A stretch of 64,000 nucleotides of DNA, taken from NCBI GenBank assembly GCA_032881465.1, contig CP126168.1, positions 2,232,001 through 2,296,000 of the forward strand, read 5' to 3'. The stretch is from Parvibaculaceae bacterium PLY_AMNH_Bact1 (GTDB lineage Bacteria > Pseudomonadota > Alphaproteobacteria > Parvibaculales > Parvibaculaceae). Of this stretch, positions 27,793 to 36,957 are shown in pieces. The notes beneath the pieces were generated by a model. That model made no database searches and was not told where the DNA came from. It saw nothing but the letters and a program-made list of their open reading frames with translations. The translations under genes and the position numbers were made by a program. Every line of letters begins with the position of its first letter. Within the stretch, counting starts at the first letter, position 1.

Positions 27793-28935
27793 TCAGATCC
27801 CTATCGCAGTGAAGAAAACAGCAAACAAAGCATCGAGCACGATGACCATAAAAATCGATTGCACAACCGATCGCGTTGTTTGGACACCAACCGATTCAGC
27901 ACTTCCCGTCACCCGCATGCCCGCGTAGCACCCGATCATCGCAATTACGAGCGCCATAAAAGGCGCCTTCAATATTCCGACACCAAAGGTCCAGAAATCC
28001 GCCGCCTCTGACAAACGCACGATGAAGACACCTGGCGACGTGTCCAACATTTGCCACACCATCAAGGCACCACCGACCAACCCCATAATGTCGGCAACAA
28101 AGGTGAGCAGAGGAAGCATGATGACGAGAGCAAGAACACGAGGTACCACCAGCATATCCATGGGGTCGAGCCCGAGGGTACGCATAGCATCCACCTCTTC
28201 TCGCATTTTCATGGAGCCGATTTCAGCAGTAAATGCGCTTCCCGAACGGCCGGCGACAATAATCGCCGTCAGAAGAATGCCGATCTCACGCAAAAACGTA
28301 ATTGCGACCATATTCACCGTAAAAACTTCAGCTCCAAATTTTTGGAGCTGGACAGCGCCCTGCTGGGCAAGAACACCGCCAATGAGAAAAGTCATCAGGC
28401 AAACAATCGGCAGCGCATCAAGCCCAGCACGCTCCATGTGATGCACCAGTGGCACAACGCGCAGCCGACTGGGGTGCTTGACGGTACGCCAGAGAACCTC
28501 CAGCAGCAGCCCAAAAAAACCCAGAAGACCGCGGACTTCATTTGCAACCGATATGAGTGTGGCCCCCACCCTATCAGCGAGCTGTATATAAGCAGGAGGC
28601 CGTGGGAGCCGCAGGTTGAAGCCAAATCGGTACCCTTCAGCCACATCCAACAAGGTCCGGATTTCAGGTGTTTCACCGCGATAGGAGACCCGAAGTCCGG
28701 CAACCCGGAGCTGCTCACTGGTACGATGAAGCAACCAGGCACCAGCGGTATCGAGCCGCGTCAAGCCCGTGAGATCAATCACAGCATCTCGGCCACGGGC
28801 TCGCTTCGGACTGATCTCTCTGAGCGGGGCATCAAGATCACGAACCAGCCGAACTGTCCACGCACCTTTGGCACGCACGAGAAAGCCGACCTCTGCCTCC
28901 TCGGTCTCTAGCGTTGCTGTCGTGGTCCTGCTCAT
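27793..28935 (-). CDS. STAS-MlaE fusion permease of lipid ABC transporter
   Basis: A 380-residue protein: an N-terminal STAS domain (about 15-105, with VIDLTGLTRLDTAGAWLL) fused to an MlaE permease domain (about 130-380) containing VVGRSGSAFTAEIGSMK-like and EVDAMRTLGLDPM segments and five or so membrane helices. The STAS part corresponds to separate MlaB in E. coli. This fusion is common in alphaproteobacteria. It is the first gene of the four-gene operon, with overlapping or near-overlapping downstream genes. Confidence 0.92.
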   Translation of the reverse strand: MSRTTTATLETEEAEVGFLVRAKGAWTVRLVRDLDAPLREISPKRARGRDAVIDLTGLTRLDTAGAWLLHRTSEQLRVAGLRVSYRGETPEIRTLLDVAEGYRFGFNLRLPRPPAYIQLADRVGATLISVANEVRGLLGFFGLLLEVLWRTVKHPSRLRVVPLVHHMERAGLDALPIVCLMTFLIGGVLAQQGAVQLQKFGAEVFTVNMVAITFLREIGILLTAIIVAGRSGSAFTAEIGSMKMREEVDAMRTLGLDPMDMLVVPRVLALVIMLPLLTFVADIMGLVGGALMVWQMLDTSPGVFIVRLSEAADFWTFGVGILKAPFMALVIAMIGCYAGMRVTGSAESVGVQTTRSVVQSIFMVIVLDALFAVFFTAIGI

Positions 28936-29072
28936 TGCCGTTTTGATTGCCCCATCTTCGATCCGATCTCAGTCAAACGTTGGCCTCATATTTTGACCGA
29001 ATTCCGCCACTTTCTTGTAGCACAAGAACCGCGTCATACGGCCACATTGCCTGAGCTTTTTGGGTGATTAGG

Positions 29073-29099
29073 TTGACCTCTAAGTTATTCATGTAAGAT
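29073..29099 (+). promoter_or_regulatory. Possible sigma-70 promoter of the cytochrome c gene
   Basis: TTGACC (29073-29078) and TAAGAT (29094-29099) are separated by 15 bp, a little short of the usual spacing, about 70 bp before the start codon. The assignment rests only on similarity to the consensus. Confidence 0.3.
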
Positions 29100-29170
29100 G
29101 ACATGTGTTTGTAAGACCACCAAGGGGTACGGGCGTTCAAATTGGGCGCCGCACGGAAACGAGGAAAGTG

Positions 29171-29620
29171 ATGAACCAGTTAGTCAAAGGTCTCTCCATT
29201 CTGGGCCTGTCTCTCGCACTGCCGCTAGCGGCTCAAGCAAGCGAGCCGAATTTGGGTAAAGGCGCGAAGGTATTTAAGAAATGCGCCGCCTGCCACACCC
29301 TTGGCGAAGGGGAAGACAATAAGATAGGTCCGAACCTGTATGGCATGTTTGATCGCGGCGTAGCCTCCGTTGAAGGCTTCAACTACTCAGATGGCATGAC
29401 GACCCGTGCGGCTGAAATCGGCACCTGGGACGATGCAAACCTTGCTGAATACCTGACCAAGCCGCGGGACTATGTGCCTGGCACCAACATGTCATTCGTT
29501 GGTCTGCGGAAAGAAAAGGATCGGGTAAACCTGATCGCCTATCTCCGTCAGGAAACCGGCGCGGCAGTAGCAGAAGCTGAGCCCGATGAAGAAGAAGCGG
29601 AAGAACCTGCGGCTGAGTGA
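29171..29620 (+). CDS. Class I c-type cytochrome
   Basis: A 149-residue exported cytochrome. The signal peptide ends at AQAS (residues 1 to about 23), haem is attached at CAACH (38-42), and the axial methionine is in GTNMSF (Met107). The TWDDANLAEYLTKPRDYVPG and LIAYLR segments match cytochrome c2/c550-type carriers. An unusual glutamate- and alanine-rich tail of about 20 residues ends the protein. GAGGAAAGTG precedes the ATG at 29171. A triple nested hairpin follows the gene (29640-29724). It is divergent from the Mla operon. Confidence 0.93.
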   Translation: MNQLVKGLSILGLSLALPLAAQASEPNLGKGAKVFKKCAACHTLGEGEDNKIGPNLYGMFDRGVASVEGFNYSDGMTTRAAEIGTWDDANLAEYLTKPRDYVPGTNMSFVGLRKEKDRVNLIAYLRQETGAAVAEAEPDEEEAEEPAAE

Positions 29621-29639
29621 TATCGACCATCAGATTTCG

Positions 29640-29724
29640 AAAAAGGCGGCCCCTGGGCATTTTCAGCAAAAGTTGCAGACTTTTGTGGTTCGAAAATGCG
29701 ACCAGCTAAGGAGCCGCCTTTTTT
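29640..29724. terminator. Triple nested hairpin, probable bidirectional terminator
   Basis: Three stems nest in one another: 29640-29650 with 29713-29723 (AAAAAGGCGGC and its complement), 29657-29664 with 29692-29699 (GCATTTTC/GAAAATGC), and 29667-29673 with 29679-29685. A run of T follows on the plus strand and of A precedes on the left, so it can end both the cytochrome c transcript and the converging TRAP permease transcript. Confidence 0.75.
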
Positions 29725-29733
29725 GTGCCTGCC

Positions 29734-32301
29734 CTAGCTTGAGCTAGATCGACGCCTTCGCTGCAGCAGCCAAACCCCGAACAACAGAGCACCGGCCGGA
29801 AGATACATGAAGTAGGCACTAGGCTGGTCGTTGGGAAGCTCAATCGACAGCACTTCCCAGTCAAAATCAATGCCAGCTTCCCCTGCCGGTCCACCAAACA
29901 CCACATCATCAACAAAGGTGCCGCCCTCTTCCGTCCGAAGGATGAGACCGGCATGTTCCAAGCGCGCATCTATCGATGCTTTCTCACCAAGCGGCAGAAG
30001 AACGGTACGGGTCTCAATGTCGCCCTCAAGTGTTTCTCCGGTCGCGGTAAGACGAAGCGAACTACCCGCAGCAGCTTCTTCAATGAGCGGCGCGGCTTGC
30101 ACATACGGAACTGTCTGAAACGCTGGCACAATTTGGTCGACCCAATATTGCGGCCGGAACAGCGTGAAAGCCACTAGCAACAGGGTTGCCGATTCCCAAA
30201 GCTTGTTCCGGGTCACAAAGTAGCCTTGAGTGGCAGCAGCAAACACCAGCACCGCTGTCACCGCGCCTAAGACCGTCAATGCGAGATCAATCGGTCCTTC
30301 GATCCCAATCAACAAGAGTTTAGTGTTGAAGATAAAGAGGAATGGCAGAACGACGGTCCGCAATGAATAGGCAAAAGCCGCGATCCCTGTCTTGATCGGG
30401 TCTGCCCGCGAGATTGCTGCCGCTGCAAAGGAGGCAAGCCCAACAGGCGGTGTCACATCAGCCATGATCCCAAAGTAGAAAACAAACAAGTGCACAGCGA
30501 TCAGTGGGACAACCAGACCGTTCTGAGCGCCCAGATCAACGACCACACCAGCCATCAGTGCTGAGACGACGATATAGTTTGCTGTTGTTGGCAAGCCCAT
30601 TCCGAGCACGATGGAGAGGATAGCGACCAGCCCCAGCATGGCCAGCAAGTTGCCACCAGACAAAATCTCAACCAACTCCGTCAGCACCTGTCCCACACCG
30701 GTCAGAGAGACAGCGCCCACAATGATCCCTGCAGCAGCCGTGGCAATCGCAATCGCCACCATGTTCTTTGCACCGAGCTCCAGCCCTGATGCGAAATCAA
30801 CAACACCCATTTTCAAATTGAGTGAAAAATCTCGACGCCCCCGAAATGCCCCCAGCACGGCCCGTTGTGTAATCAGAATGAAACCAATCGCGACTGTCGC
30901 CCAGAAGGCAGCGAGCCCCGGTGACAAGCGCTCCACCATCAAACACCAGACCAAAACCCCGATGGGCAGAATAAAATGCAGTCCGGTGCGTCCGATATCT
31001 GCCATGCGGGGCGTTTCGATGATAGGAGCATTAGGATCTTCGGGGGGTAAATCGGGATGCCGCGCGGCATATCCTAGCGTAACAACGTAGAAGAAGAGAA
31101 ATCCAGCGGCGAGCACATATGAAGCAGCCGCGCCAAACAGGCTCTGTGCAGCAAGGATGCCATAGTACCAAACACCCGCCACGATCAGGAATGAACTGAT
31201 CGATAGCCCAGCGCGCAGGAAACGTGTGACACCGGTTAGCGGCGTGCCCGCTCTAGGCAGGCCTTCCATGCCCGCCTTCAAGGCTTCCAGATGCACGATG
31301 TAGATAAGAGCAATATAGGAAATCACAGCTGGCAAGAATGCATGCGTGATGACCTCCAGGTAAGAGATTCCCACATACTCAACCATGAGGAATGCAGCAG
31401 CCCCCATCACCGGTGGCATGATCTGGCCATTTACTGAAGAGGCAACCTCGACCGCACCTGCTTTTTCGCTCGAAAACCCAACCCGCTTCATCAGTGGAAT
31501 GGTGAAGGTGCCAGTTGTAACCGTGTTGGCAATGGAAGAACCGGAGACGAGACCGGTCATGCCTGAAGCAAGAACGGCGGCTTTTGCGGGGCCACCACGC
31601 ATATGGCCAAGAAGGGCAAAGGCAACTTGAATAAAGTAATGACCGGCACCAGCCCGGTCGAGCAATGATCCGAAAAGCACAAACAGGAACACGAAACTTG
31701 TAGAGACACCCAGCGCGATACCAAACACGCCTTCAGTCGTGATCCACAAATGGCTCATGGCTCGTGAGAAAGAAGCCCCCTTCCAGGCAATGAGGTCTGG
31801 GGCCATGTTTCCAAAAAACACATAAGCCAGAAAGATAAGCGCCATTACGGTCAGAGGCGGACCAAGCGTCCGGCGGGTTGCTTCCAGCAACAAAACCAAA
31901 CCAACCCCCGCCGTCACAAGATCGGCCGTATTGGGCAGACCCGGGCGTGAGGCGAGCGCATCATTGAAAACAAAGAGGTAAGCCGCAGACACAGCCCCTG
32001 TGATCCCGAGAACCCAATCCTGCAGTGGGACCCGCTCCCGCGGCGAGCGTTTCAAGGCCGGGAAGCTCACATAGGCCAGGAGAAAGGCAAAGGCGAGGTG
32101 GATCGCCCGCGCCTCCGTGTCATTCAGAACTGGGATGTATTTTGCGACAAGAAAGGGAAGCGGCGAGGCATACCAGAGCTGAAAGAGTGACCACGCAATC
32201 GCAATACCCGCGATCACCTTTCCAGTGATGCCGTCATGCGTGCGTGCGCCGGATTCAGCCGCGACCAGCTCTTCAGCAACGCTCGGTGATGGGTCGCTCA
32301 A
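29734..32301 (-). CDS. TRAP transporter fused permease (4TM/12TM, TAXI type)
   Basis: An 855-residue inner-membrane protein combining the small (DctQ-like) and large (DctM-like) permease units of a TAXI-type TRAP transporter. About 18 hydrophobic segments are present. Landmarks include SGMTGLVSGSSIANTVTTG and VNGQIMPPVMGAAAF in the first half of the large unit and GMGLPTTANYI and ADVTPPVGLASFAAA in the second, which repeat the two-fold DctM pattern. A C-terminal extension (about 760-840) is periplasmic or soluble before a final membrane helix. It follows the TAXI binding protein gene by 24 bp. Confidence 0.93.
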   Translation of the reverse strand: MSDPSPSVAEELVAAESGARTHDGITGKVIAGIAIAWSLFQLWYASPLPFLVAKYIPVLNDTEARAIHLAFAFLLAYVSFPALKRSPRERVPLQDWVLGITGAVSAAYLFVFNDALASRPGLPNTADLVTAGVGLVLLLEATRRTLGPPLTVMALIFLAYVFFGNMAPDLIAWKGASFSRAMSHLWITTEGVFGIALGVSTSFVFLFVLFGSLLDRAGAGHYFIQVAFALLGHMRGGPAKAAVLASGMTGLVSGSSIANTVTTGTFTIPLMKRVGFSSEKAGAVEVASSVNGQIMPPVMGAAAFLMVEYVGISYLEVITHAFLPAVISYIALIYIVHLEALKAGMEGLPRAGTPLTGVTRFLRAGLSISSFLIVAGVWYYGILAAQSLFGAAASYVLAAGFLFFYVVTLGYAARHPDLPPEDPNAPIIETPRMADIGRTGLHFILPIGVLVWCLMVERLSPGLAAFWATVAIGFILITQRAVLGAFRGRRDFSLNLKMGVVDFASGLELGAKNMVAIAIATAAAGIIVGAVSLTGVGQVLTELVEILSGGNLLAMLGLVAILSIVLGMGLPTTANYIVVSALMAGVVVDLGAQNGLVVPLIAVHLFVFYFGIMADVTPPVGLASFAAAAISRADPIKTGIAAFAYSLRTVVLPFLFIFNTKLLLIGIEGPIDLALTVLGAVTAVLVFAAATQGYFVTRNKLWESATLLLVAFTLFRPQYWVDQIVPAFQTVPYVQAAPLIEEAAAGSSLRLTATGETLEGDIETRTVLLPLGEKASIDARLEHAGLILRTEEGGTFVDDVVFGGPAGEAGIDFDWEVLSIELPNDQPSAYFMYLPAGALLFGVWLLQRRRRSSSS

Positions 32302-32325
32302 CGGAAGTCTCCCCGCTTGCGATCC

Positions 32326-33312
32326 TTATTCAAGGAGCCCGGCTTCTTTGTAATACCGCTCTGCCCCAGGGTGGAGCGGCGCCGACAGCGCATTGCGAAC
32401 CATGCCTTCTTTGGTCAAAACGGCAAAGGCTGGATGTAGTTTTTTGAAATCATCAAAATTCTCAAACACGGCTTTCACGAGCTGATAGACAATTTCGTCA
32501 TCCACATTCACAGATGTCACAAAAGTTGCTGCCACACCGAAGGTGGACACATCTTCCGGGTTTCCATTGTACATGCCACCGGGAATGGTCGCCGGTCCAT
32601 AGAAGCTGTTGTCAGCAATCAGCTTGTCGACGGCCTCACCATTGACGTTCACAAGCACCGTGTCACAGGTAGTGGTTGCTTCCTGGATGGAGCCGCTCGG
32701 ATGCCCGACGGTAAAAACAATCGCATCAATCTTATTGTCGCACAGCGCGAGTGACTGTTCCGCTGACTTCAGCTCAGAGGCCAACGCAAAATTCCGTGTG
32801 GTCCAGCCAAGAGCCTCCATCACAATTTCCATGGTGGCGCGCTGGCCTGAGCCTGGATTGCCGATATTGACCCGCTTGCCCTCCAGGTCTTCAAAGGAAG
32901 TGATACCTGCATCTGCACGGGCTACGACGGTGAAGGGTTCTGGATGCAGCGAGAACACAGAGCGCAATTCAGAAAAATCGCCTGTCTCAGCAAACTTTGA
33001 CGTTCCATTGTAAGCATGGAACTGCCAGTCCGATTGAGCGACACCCATTTCCAGGTCACCCTCACGAATGGCGTTAATGTTAAAGAGCGACCCGCCAGTG
33101 CTTTCTACCGAGCAGCGGATGCCATGCGTTTTGCGGTCCTTATTGACCAAACGACAGATTGCACCGCCCGTGGGATAGTAAACGCCAGTAATGCCGCCAG
33201 TCCCGACTGTGACAAAAACCCGTTCAGGCTCAGCGTATGCAGCCGTTCCAGCAGCAAAGACCAGAGCCAAAGTGGCCACCCACATCTTCAAACCCGTCAC
33301 AATCCGGCTCAT
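32326..33312 (-). CDS. TAXI-family TRAP transporter solute-binding protein
   Basis: A 328-residue periplasmic binding protein. The signal peptide ends at AYAEP; the mature N-terminus [18 protein letters not shown] is the hallmark of TAXI proteins. The start at 33312 follows GGGGAG; a longer frame of ten codons is possible. Substrates of TAXI systems are often dicarboxylates or glutamate, but nothing here fixes the ligand. It is the first gene of the two-gene TRAP operon and is divergent from the cyclase-like gene. Confidence 0.92.
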   Translation of the reverse strand: MSRIVTGLKMWVATLALVFAAGTAAYAEPERVFVTVGTGGITGVYYPTGGAICRLVNKDRKTHGIRCSVESTGGSLFNINAIREGDLEMGVAQSDWQFHAYNGTSKFAETGDFSELRSVFSLHPEPFTVVARADAGITSFEDLEGKRVNIGNPGSGQRATMEIVMEALGWTTRNFALASELKSAEQSLALCDNKIDAIVFTVGHPSGSIQEATTTCDTVLVNVNGEAVDKLIADNSFYGPATIPGGMYNGNPEDVSTFGVAATFVTSVNVDDEIVYQLVKAVFENFDDFKKLHPAFAVLTKEGMVRNALSAPLHPGAERYYKEAGLLE

Positions 33313-33490
33313 CACCGCACTCCCCGTTTTACCTAAGGCCATCCCATAGAAGATTGGGACTTCATCCTGTTAAGCCGCATGGTAAAGCGTCATCGACACA
33401 AAACAAGCAAGGAAAAGTGGGAAAAATGGGGCAGTTCGCCTGGAACACTTCCTGCAGCACACTGCCAGAACGATCTCCGACCGTTCCAAA

Positions 33491-33518
33491 TTGAAACGTT
33501 TCGACGTTTCTGTGTAAA
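33491..33518 (+). promoter_or_regulatory. Possible promoter with overlapping repeat before the cyclase-like gene
   Basis: TTGAAA (33491-33496) and TGTAAA (33513-33518) are 16 bp apart. The spacer contains a direct repeat CGTTTC (33497-33502, 33505-33510) and the palindrome GAAACGTTTC (33493-33502), which could be a regulator site. This is consensus similarity only. Confidence 0.3.
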
Positions 33519-33569
33519 GTTTACGGGACGGGGGTCATGGATAAGTCAGTTGGTAAAGAGTTAGCGTAG

Positions 33570-35813
33570 ATGCAATCCACGACCATTTTCAGACGCCTGT
33601 CGGCTCTTCTGCCCGCCATTGTGCTCATTGGCGCATTATGTGTGTCGTTTTACGACCCGCGCGGTTTCGCCACTGCCCTGTCCAATCAAACGTTCGATCT
33701 CTATCAACAGATCAAGCCAAGGCCGTCCGAAGCGCAGAAAAGTGTCTATCTCGACATCGGGCCAGCGTCGTCTGCGCGCTACGGCCATTGGCCTTGGTCA
33801 CGGGCCCGCTTAGCTGAACTGGTGGACGCGGCCCGTAATGCTGGCGCTGAGACAGTGCTGCTGGACATGCCCCTGCCGGAGGCTGACACAACCTCTCCCC
33901 GCGAAGCGCTCAAAGTCTGGTCACCTCTCCCACCTGAAGCAAATGTGACAGCCCTTGCCGCAGCGCTCGCAGAGCTGCCAGACCACGACATATTGTTGGT
34001 TGAAGCTCTCAAAGCCGGTTCGTCGGTTGTCACGCTCACGCCTGGCAAGGGCGTGACGCAAAATGCGCCTTCTCAAGTCACTGACATTGCCGATACCGGC
34101 GGCAATCCGCTGCGTTACGCACCGAGATACGACAATTGGGTGCCGACGCTTGGGCGCCTGTCCCGAAATGCTGACGGCAACGGTGCTGGCATGCCAAGTC
34201 AACGACCCTCGGACCGGGTGCGCAGCATTCCAATGCTCGCAAATCTCGACGGAAAGCTCTTCCCTGCTTCCACGCTGGAGGCATTACGGGTCCATCAGGC
34301 CGCTGATGGATATGAAGCCCGTGTCACAATCCCCGAAGGGGCATTCGTGATAGGTGAACCCGCTGGTCTTGCGGAAGTCACCATCATCGGCACGGACAAT
34401 AAGGTCCAGACGCAGGCTGATGGGTCTTTACGCCTCTATTTCCGGTCAATGCCTCAGCAATCGACATACGAAGCCTGGCGCATCATGGGAGACGCGGAAG
34501 CCTTCGACCTTAACGGAAAAATTGCAGTCATCGGCTTCTCGGTGAATGGAGCTGAAAGAACCTATGACACAGTTGTGGGTCCCCTTCCCTCCGGTGCCAT
34601 CATTGCAGAAGCGATCGATCAGATTGCCTCGAACGCCTACCTTGTCCGTCCGGCCTGGGCGCAAAATGCTGAGCTGATATTTCTGACACTTATCGGAATC
34701 ATTACCATGATCCTGGTAATCCGCAAGCGGGCTGGCTGGGGCTTCGTGTTCATGGGGCTGAGCCTTGGCGCCGCTGGCTATGGCGCGTGGTATCTGTTCG
34801 ATACAGAAGGGTGGCTTCTGGATCCCATTTTTCCGGCAGCCTCTCTCACCGCCATATTCTTCACTACTACATTGGTGAACCGGTTCCGGATTGAGGCAGA
34901 AACACGGTTTATTGAAAACCAGATGACCCGTCGTCTCTCATCAAATGCGCTTGCAAAGGTTATTCGCAATCCCAAACTGATCCCCGAGCACGGAGAGCAA
35001 CGCACGGTTACATCACTTGCTGTGGGACTGCGCGGCTTCAATGTGATTGCAGACCGCTACCTGGAAGACCCTGTGGCATACGCGGATATCCTGAACCGTT
35101 TCTTCTCGCCACTCACGAAAACTGTTCATGACCGCAAAGGCATGGTCGACAGGTACACTGGGGACACCATGATGGCGGTATGGAACGCACCTTTGAGCGA
35201 ACCTAATCACGCAATGAAAGCCTGCGACGCCGCTTTGTTGATGCGCGAACAGTTGGATACGCTGAATGAGTTTCTGGAAGAAGATGCAAAACGACACAAT
35301 CTGAGTCACATCCCGCTTTCCGTCAGCATTGGCGTAGAGACTGGCTCTGCAATCATCGGCAATATGGGCGCCACCCAAAGCTACGACTATGGTGTCCTGG
35401 GGGAACCCGTCAGTATCGCCCACTATCTGCGCCACCACGCGATCAATTATGGACCTGCTGTGATTGTTGGCGATGGATTCAAAGACGCCGTCGGGGACAC
35501 ATTTGCCTTGCTAGAGGTGGATCTCGTATCGACCCCCCGCCATCCGGACGGTTGGCGAGCTTACGCTCTCCTGGGCGACTCCATTGTGCGCGCCAGCCCC
35601 AAATTCAGGGCGCTGGAAGACGGTCACCGCAAACTCTTTGAGGCCTATCGGAATCAACGGTGGGATGCCGCACGCGAAGCCCTGGGTCACTGCCGTGGCC
35701 TCAACGGCTCAATCTCGACGCTCTATGACTTCTATGAAGCACGAATCAAACAGATGGAGAACGAGTCGCCTGGACCGAACTGGAATGGGTCCTACTATGC
35801 AGGACGCTTCTAA
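33570..35813 (+). CDS. CHASE2-adenylate/guanylate cyclase-like protein with degenerate catalytic site
   Basis: A 747-residue membrane sensor: an N-terminal helix (about 13-28), a periplasmic CHASE2 domain (about 30-360), three membrane helices (about 369-436) and a class III cyclase domain (about 470-660). The first metal Asp of the cyclase site is Gly486 (AVGLRGF instead of ADLRGF). In the GDxVNxAxRL motif the Asp, Asn and Arg are Glu612, Ser615 and Tyr619. The second metal Asp (Asp532, TGDTMMAV) remains. By family knowledge such a homodimer should not cyclise ATP, so a regulatory pseudoenzyme or heterodimer partner is inferred. The gene is monocistronic. Confidence 0.9.
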   Translation: MQSTTIFRRLSALLPAIVLIGALCVSFYDPRGFATALSNQTFDLYQQIKPRPSEAQKSVYLDIGPASSARYGHWPWSRARLAELVDAARNAGAETVLLDMPLPEADTTSPREALKVWSPLPPEANVTALAAALAELPDHDILLVEALKAGSSVVTLTPGKGVTQNAPSQVTDIADTGGNPLRYAPRYDNWVPTLGRLSRNADGNGAGMPSQRPSDRVRSIPMLANLDGKLFPASTLEALRVHQAADGYEARVTIPEGAFVIGEPAGLAEVTIIGTDNKVQTQADGSLRLYFRSMPQQSTYEAWRIMGDAEAFDLNGKIAVIGFSVNGAERTYDTVVGPLPSGAIIAEAIDQIASNAYLVRPAWAQNAELIFLTLIGIITMILVIRKRAGWGFVFMGLSLGAAGYGAWYLFDTEGWLLDPIFPAASLTAIFFTTTLVNRFRIEAETRFIENQMTRRLSSNALAKVIRNPKLIPEHGEQRTVTSLAVGLRGFNVIADRYLEDPVAYADILNRFFSPLTKTVHDRKGMVDRYTGDTMMAVWNAPLSEPNHAMKACDAALLMREQLDTLNEFLEEDAKRHNLSHIPLSVSIGVETGSAIIGNMGATQSYDYGVLGEPVSIAHYLRHHAINYGPAVIVGDGFKDAVGDTFALLEVDLVSTPRHPDGWRAYALLGDSIVRASPKFRALEDGHRKLFEAYRNQRWDAAREALGHCRGLNGSISTLYDFYEARIKQMENESPGPNWNGSYYAGRF

Positions 35814-35835
35814 GGTCGATCCAAACAAATCACTT

Positions 35836-35857
35836 GGCGGCGCTTTCTGACGCCGCC
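35836..35857 (+). other. GC-rich hairpin between the cyclase-like and epimerase genes
   Basis: A perfect 7-bp stem, GGCGGCG (35836-35842) with CGCCGCC (35851-35857), lies 13 bp before the epimerase start codon and 23 bp after the cyclase-like stop. No T run follows, so it is not a standard terminator; it could shield or stabilise the junction. Confidence 0.4.
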
Positions 35858-35870
35858 ATGATCCCTCCCC

Positions 35871-36848
35871 ATGACATCTCTCACTTGCAGCATTGAAACC
35901 TGGCCACTTGCCACCGCGTTCAACATTTCCCGCGGCGCTAAAACAGAAGCCAAGGTCGTGGTCGCCACGATACAAGATGGCGAGCACGCTGGACGTGGCG
36001 AATGCGTGCCCTATGCCCGCTACGGAGAAACCCTTGATGGTGTTGTGGAGACAATCAACGCTCTCTCACCTGTAATTGAAAATGGCCTCAGCCGAGCCGA
36101 CCTTCAACTCACCCTGCCCCCAGGTGCCGCGCGCAACGCCGTCGACTGCGCCTTTTGGGATCTTGAGGCCAAACGGTCGGGAAAGCGGGTGGCAGATTTA
36201 GTTGGGGTAACGCCCGCTCCCCTTACGACCGCATTCTCCCTCAGCCTCGACAGCCCGGATAAAATGAGCACTGCCGCAATCGCGGCTGCATCCCGCCCGC
36301 TCCTCAAAATCAAACTGGGTGGCGACGGCGACGAGGACCGCATCGCGGCTGTCCGTGCTGGCGCGCCAGATGCAAAACTGATCATTGATGCCAATGAGGG
36401 GTGGACGCCCGATAACCTCATCCACAATGTGGAAACGATGGCAAAGTATGCTGTCTCATTGATAGAGCAACCCTTGCCCGCCAGCGACGATGAGATATTA
36501 CGATCTTATGACAGCCCAGTCCCGATCTGCGCTGATGAGTCATGCCACGGCATTGCATCGCTGGCACCTCTGATCGGGCTCTATGATGCCGTCAACATCA
36601 AGCTCGACAAAACCGGCGGTCTGACTGAGGCGCTCGCCACCGCACGTGCGGCGAGAGACATAGGCTTCGATATCATGGTCGGCTGCATGGTAGGAACCTC
36701 TCTCGGCATGGCTCCGGCAATGCTCGTTGCCCACCCGAAAGACCTAGTCGATTTGGATGGCCCTCTCTTGCTGAAAGAAGACAAACAGCCAGGGATCATT
36801 TTCAAGGGGAGTGAAATGCTTCCCTTCGGCGCAGATGTGTGGGGGTAA
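35871..36848 (+). CDS. Dipeptide epimerase / N-acetyl-D-Glu racemase-like enolase superfamily enzyme
   Basis: A 325-residue enolase-superfamily enzyme. The acid/base lysines are in LLKIKLGG and KLDKTGG; the metal ligands are in LIIDANEGW, IEQPLP and CADES. This is the muconate-lactonising subgroup with L-Ala-D/L-Glu epimerases and DgcA. DgcA is normally accompanied by DgcN, which is not here, so a muropeptide-recycling dipeptide epimerase is equally likely. The ATG has no visible ribosome binding site and follows a strong hairpin, so the start may be translated through coupling. Confidence 0.85.
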   Translation: MTSLTCSIETWPLATAFNISRGAKTEAKVVVATIQDGEHAGRGECVPYARYGETLDGVVETINALSPVIENGLSRADLQLTLPPGAARNAVDCAFWDLEAKRSGKRVADLVGVTPAPLTTAFSLSLDSPDKMSTAAIAAASRPLLKIKLGGDGDEDRIAAVRAGAPDAKLIIDANEGWTPDNLIHNVETMAKYAVSLIEQPLPASDDEILRSYDSPVPICADESCHGIASLAPLIGLYDAVNIKLDKTGGLTEALATARAARDIGFDIMVGCMVGTSLGMAPAMLVAHPKDLVDLDGPLLLKEDKQPGIIFKGSEMLPFGADVWG

Positions 36849-36957
36849 TCGCGACATTTGCGCCGGAGCACGGCGAATTGATCACTTTATCCTCGTATGC
36901 ATTGGGTTCCCCGCCTAAACTCCCGCACAACGACAAACAATAAAACTGACCTAGGCG

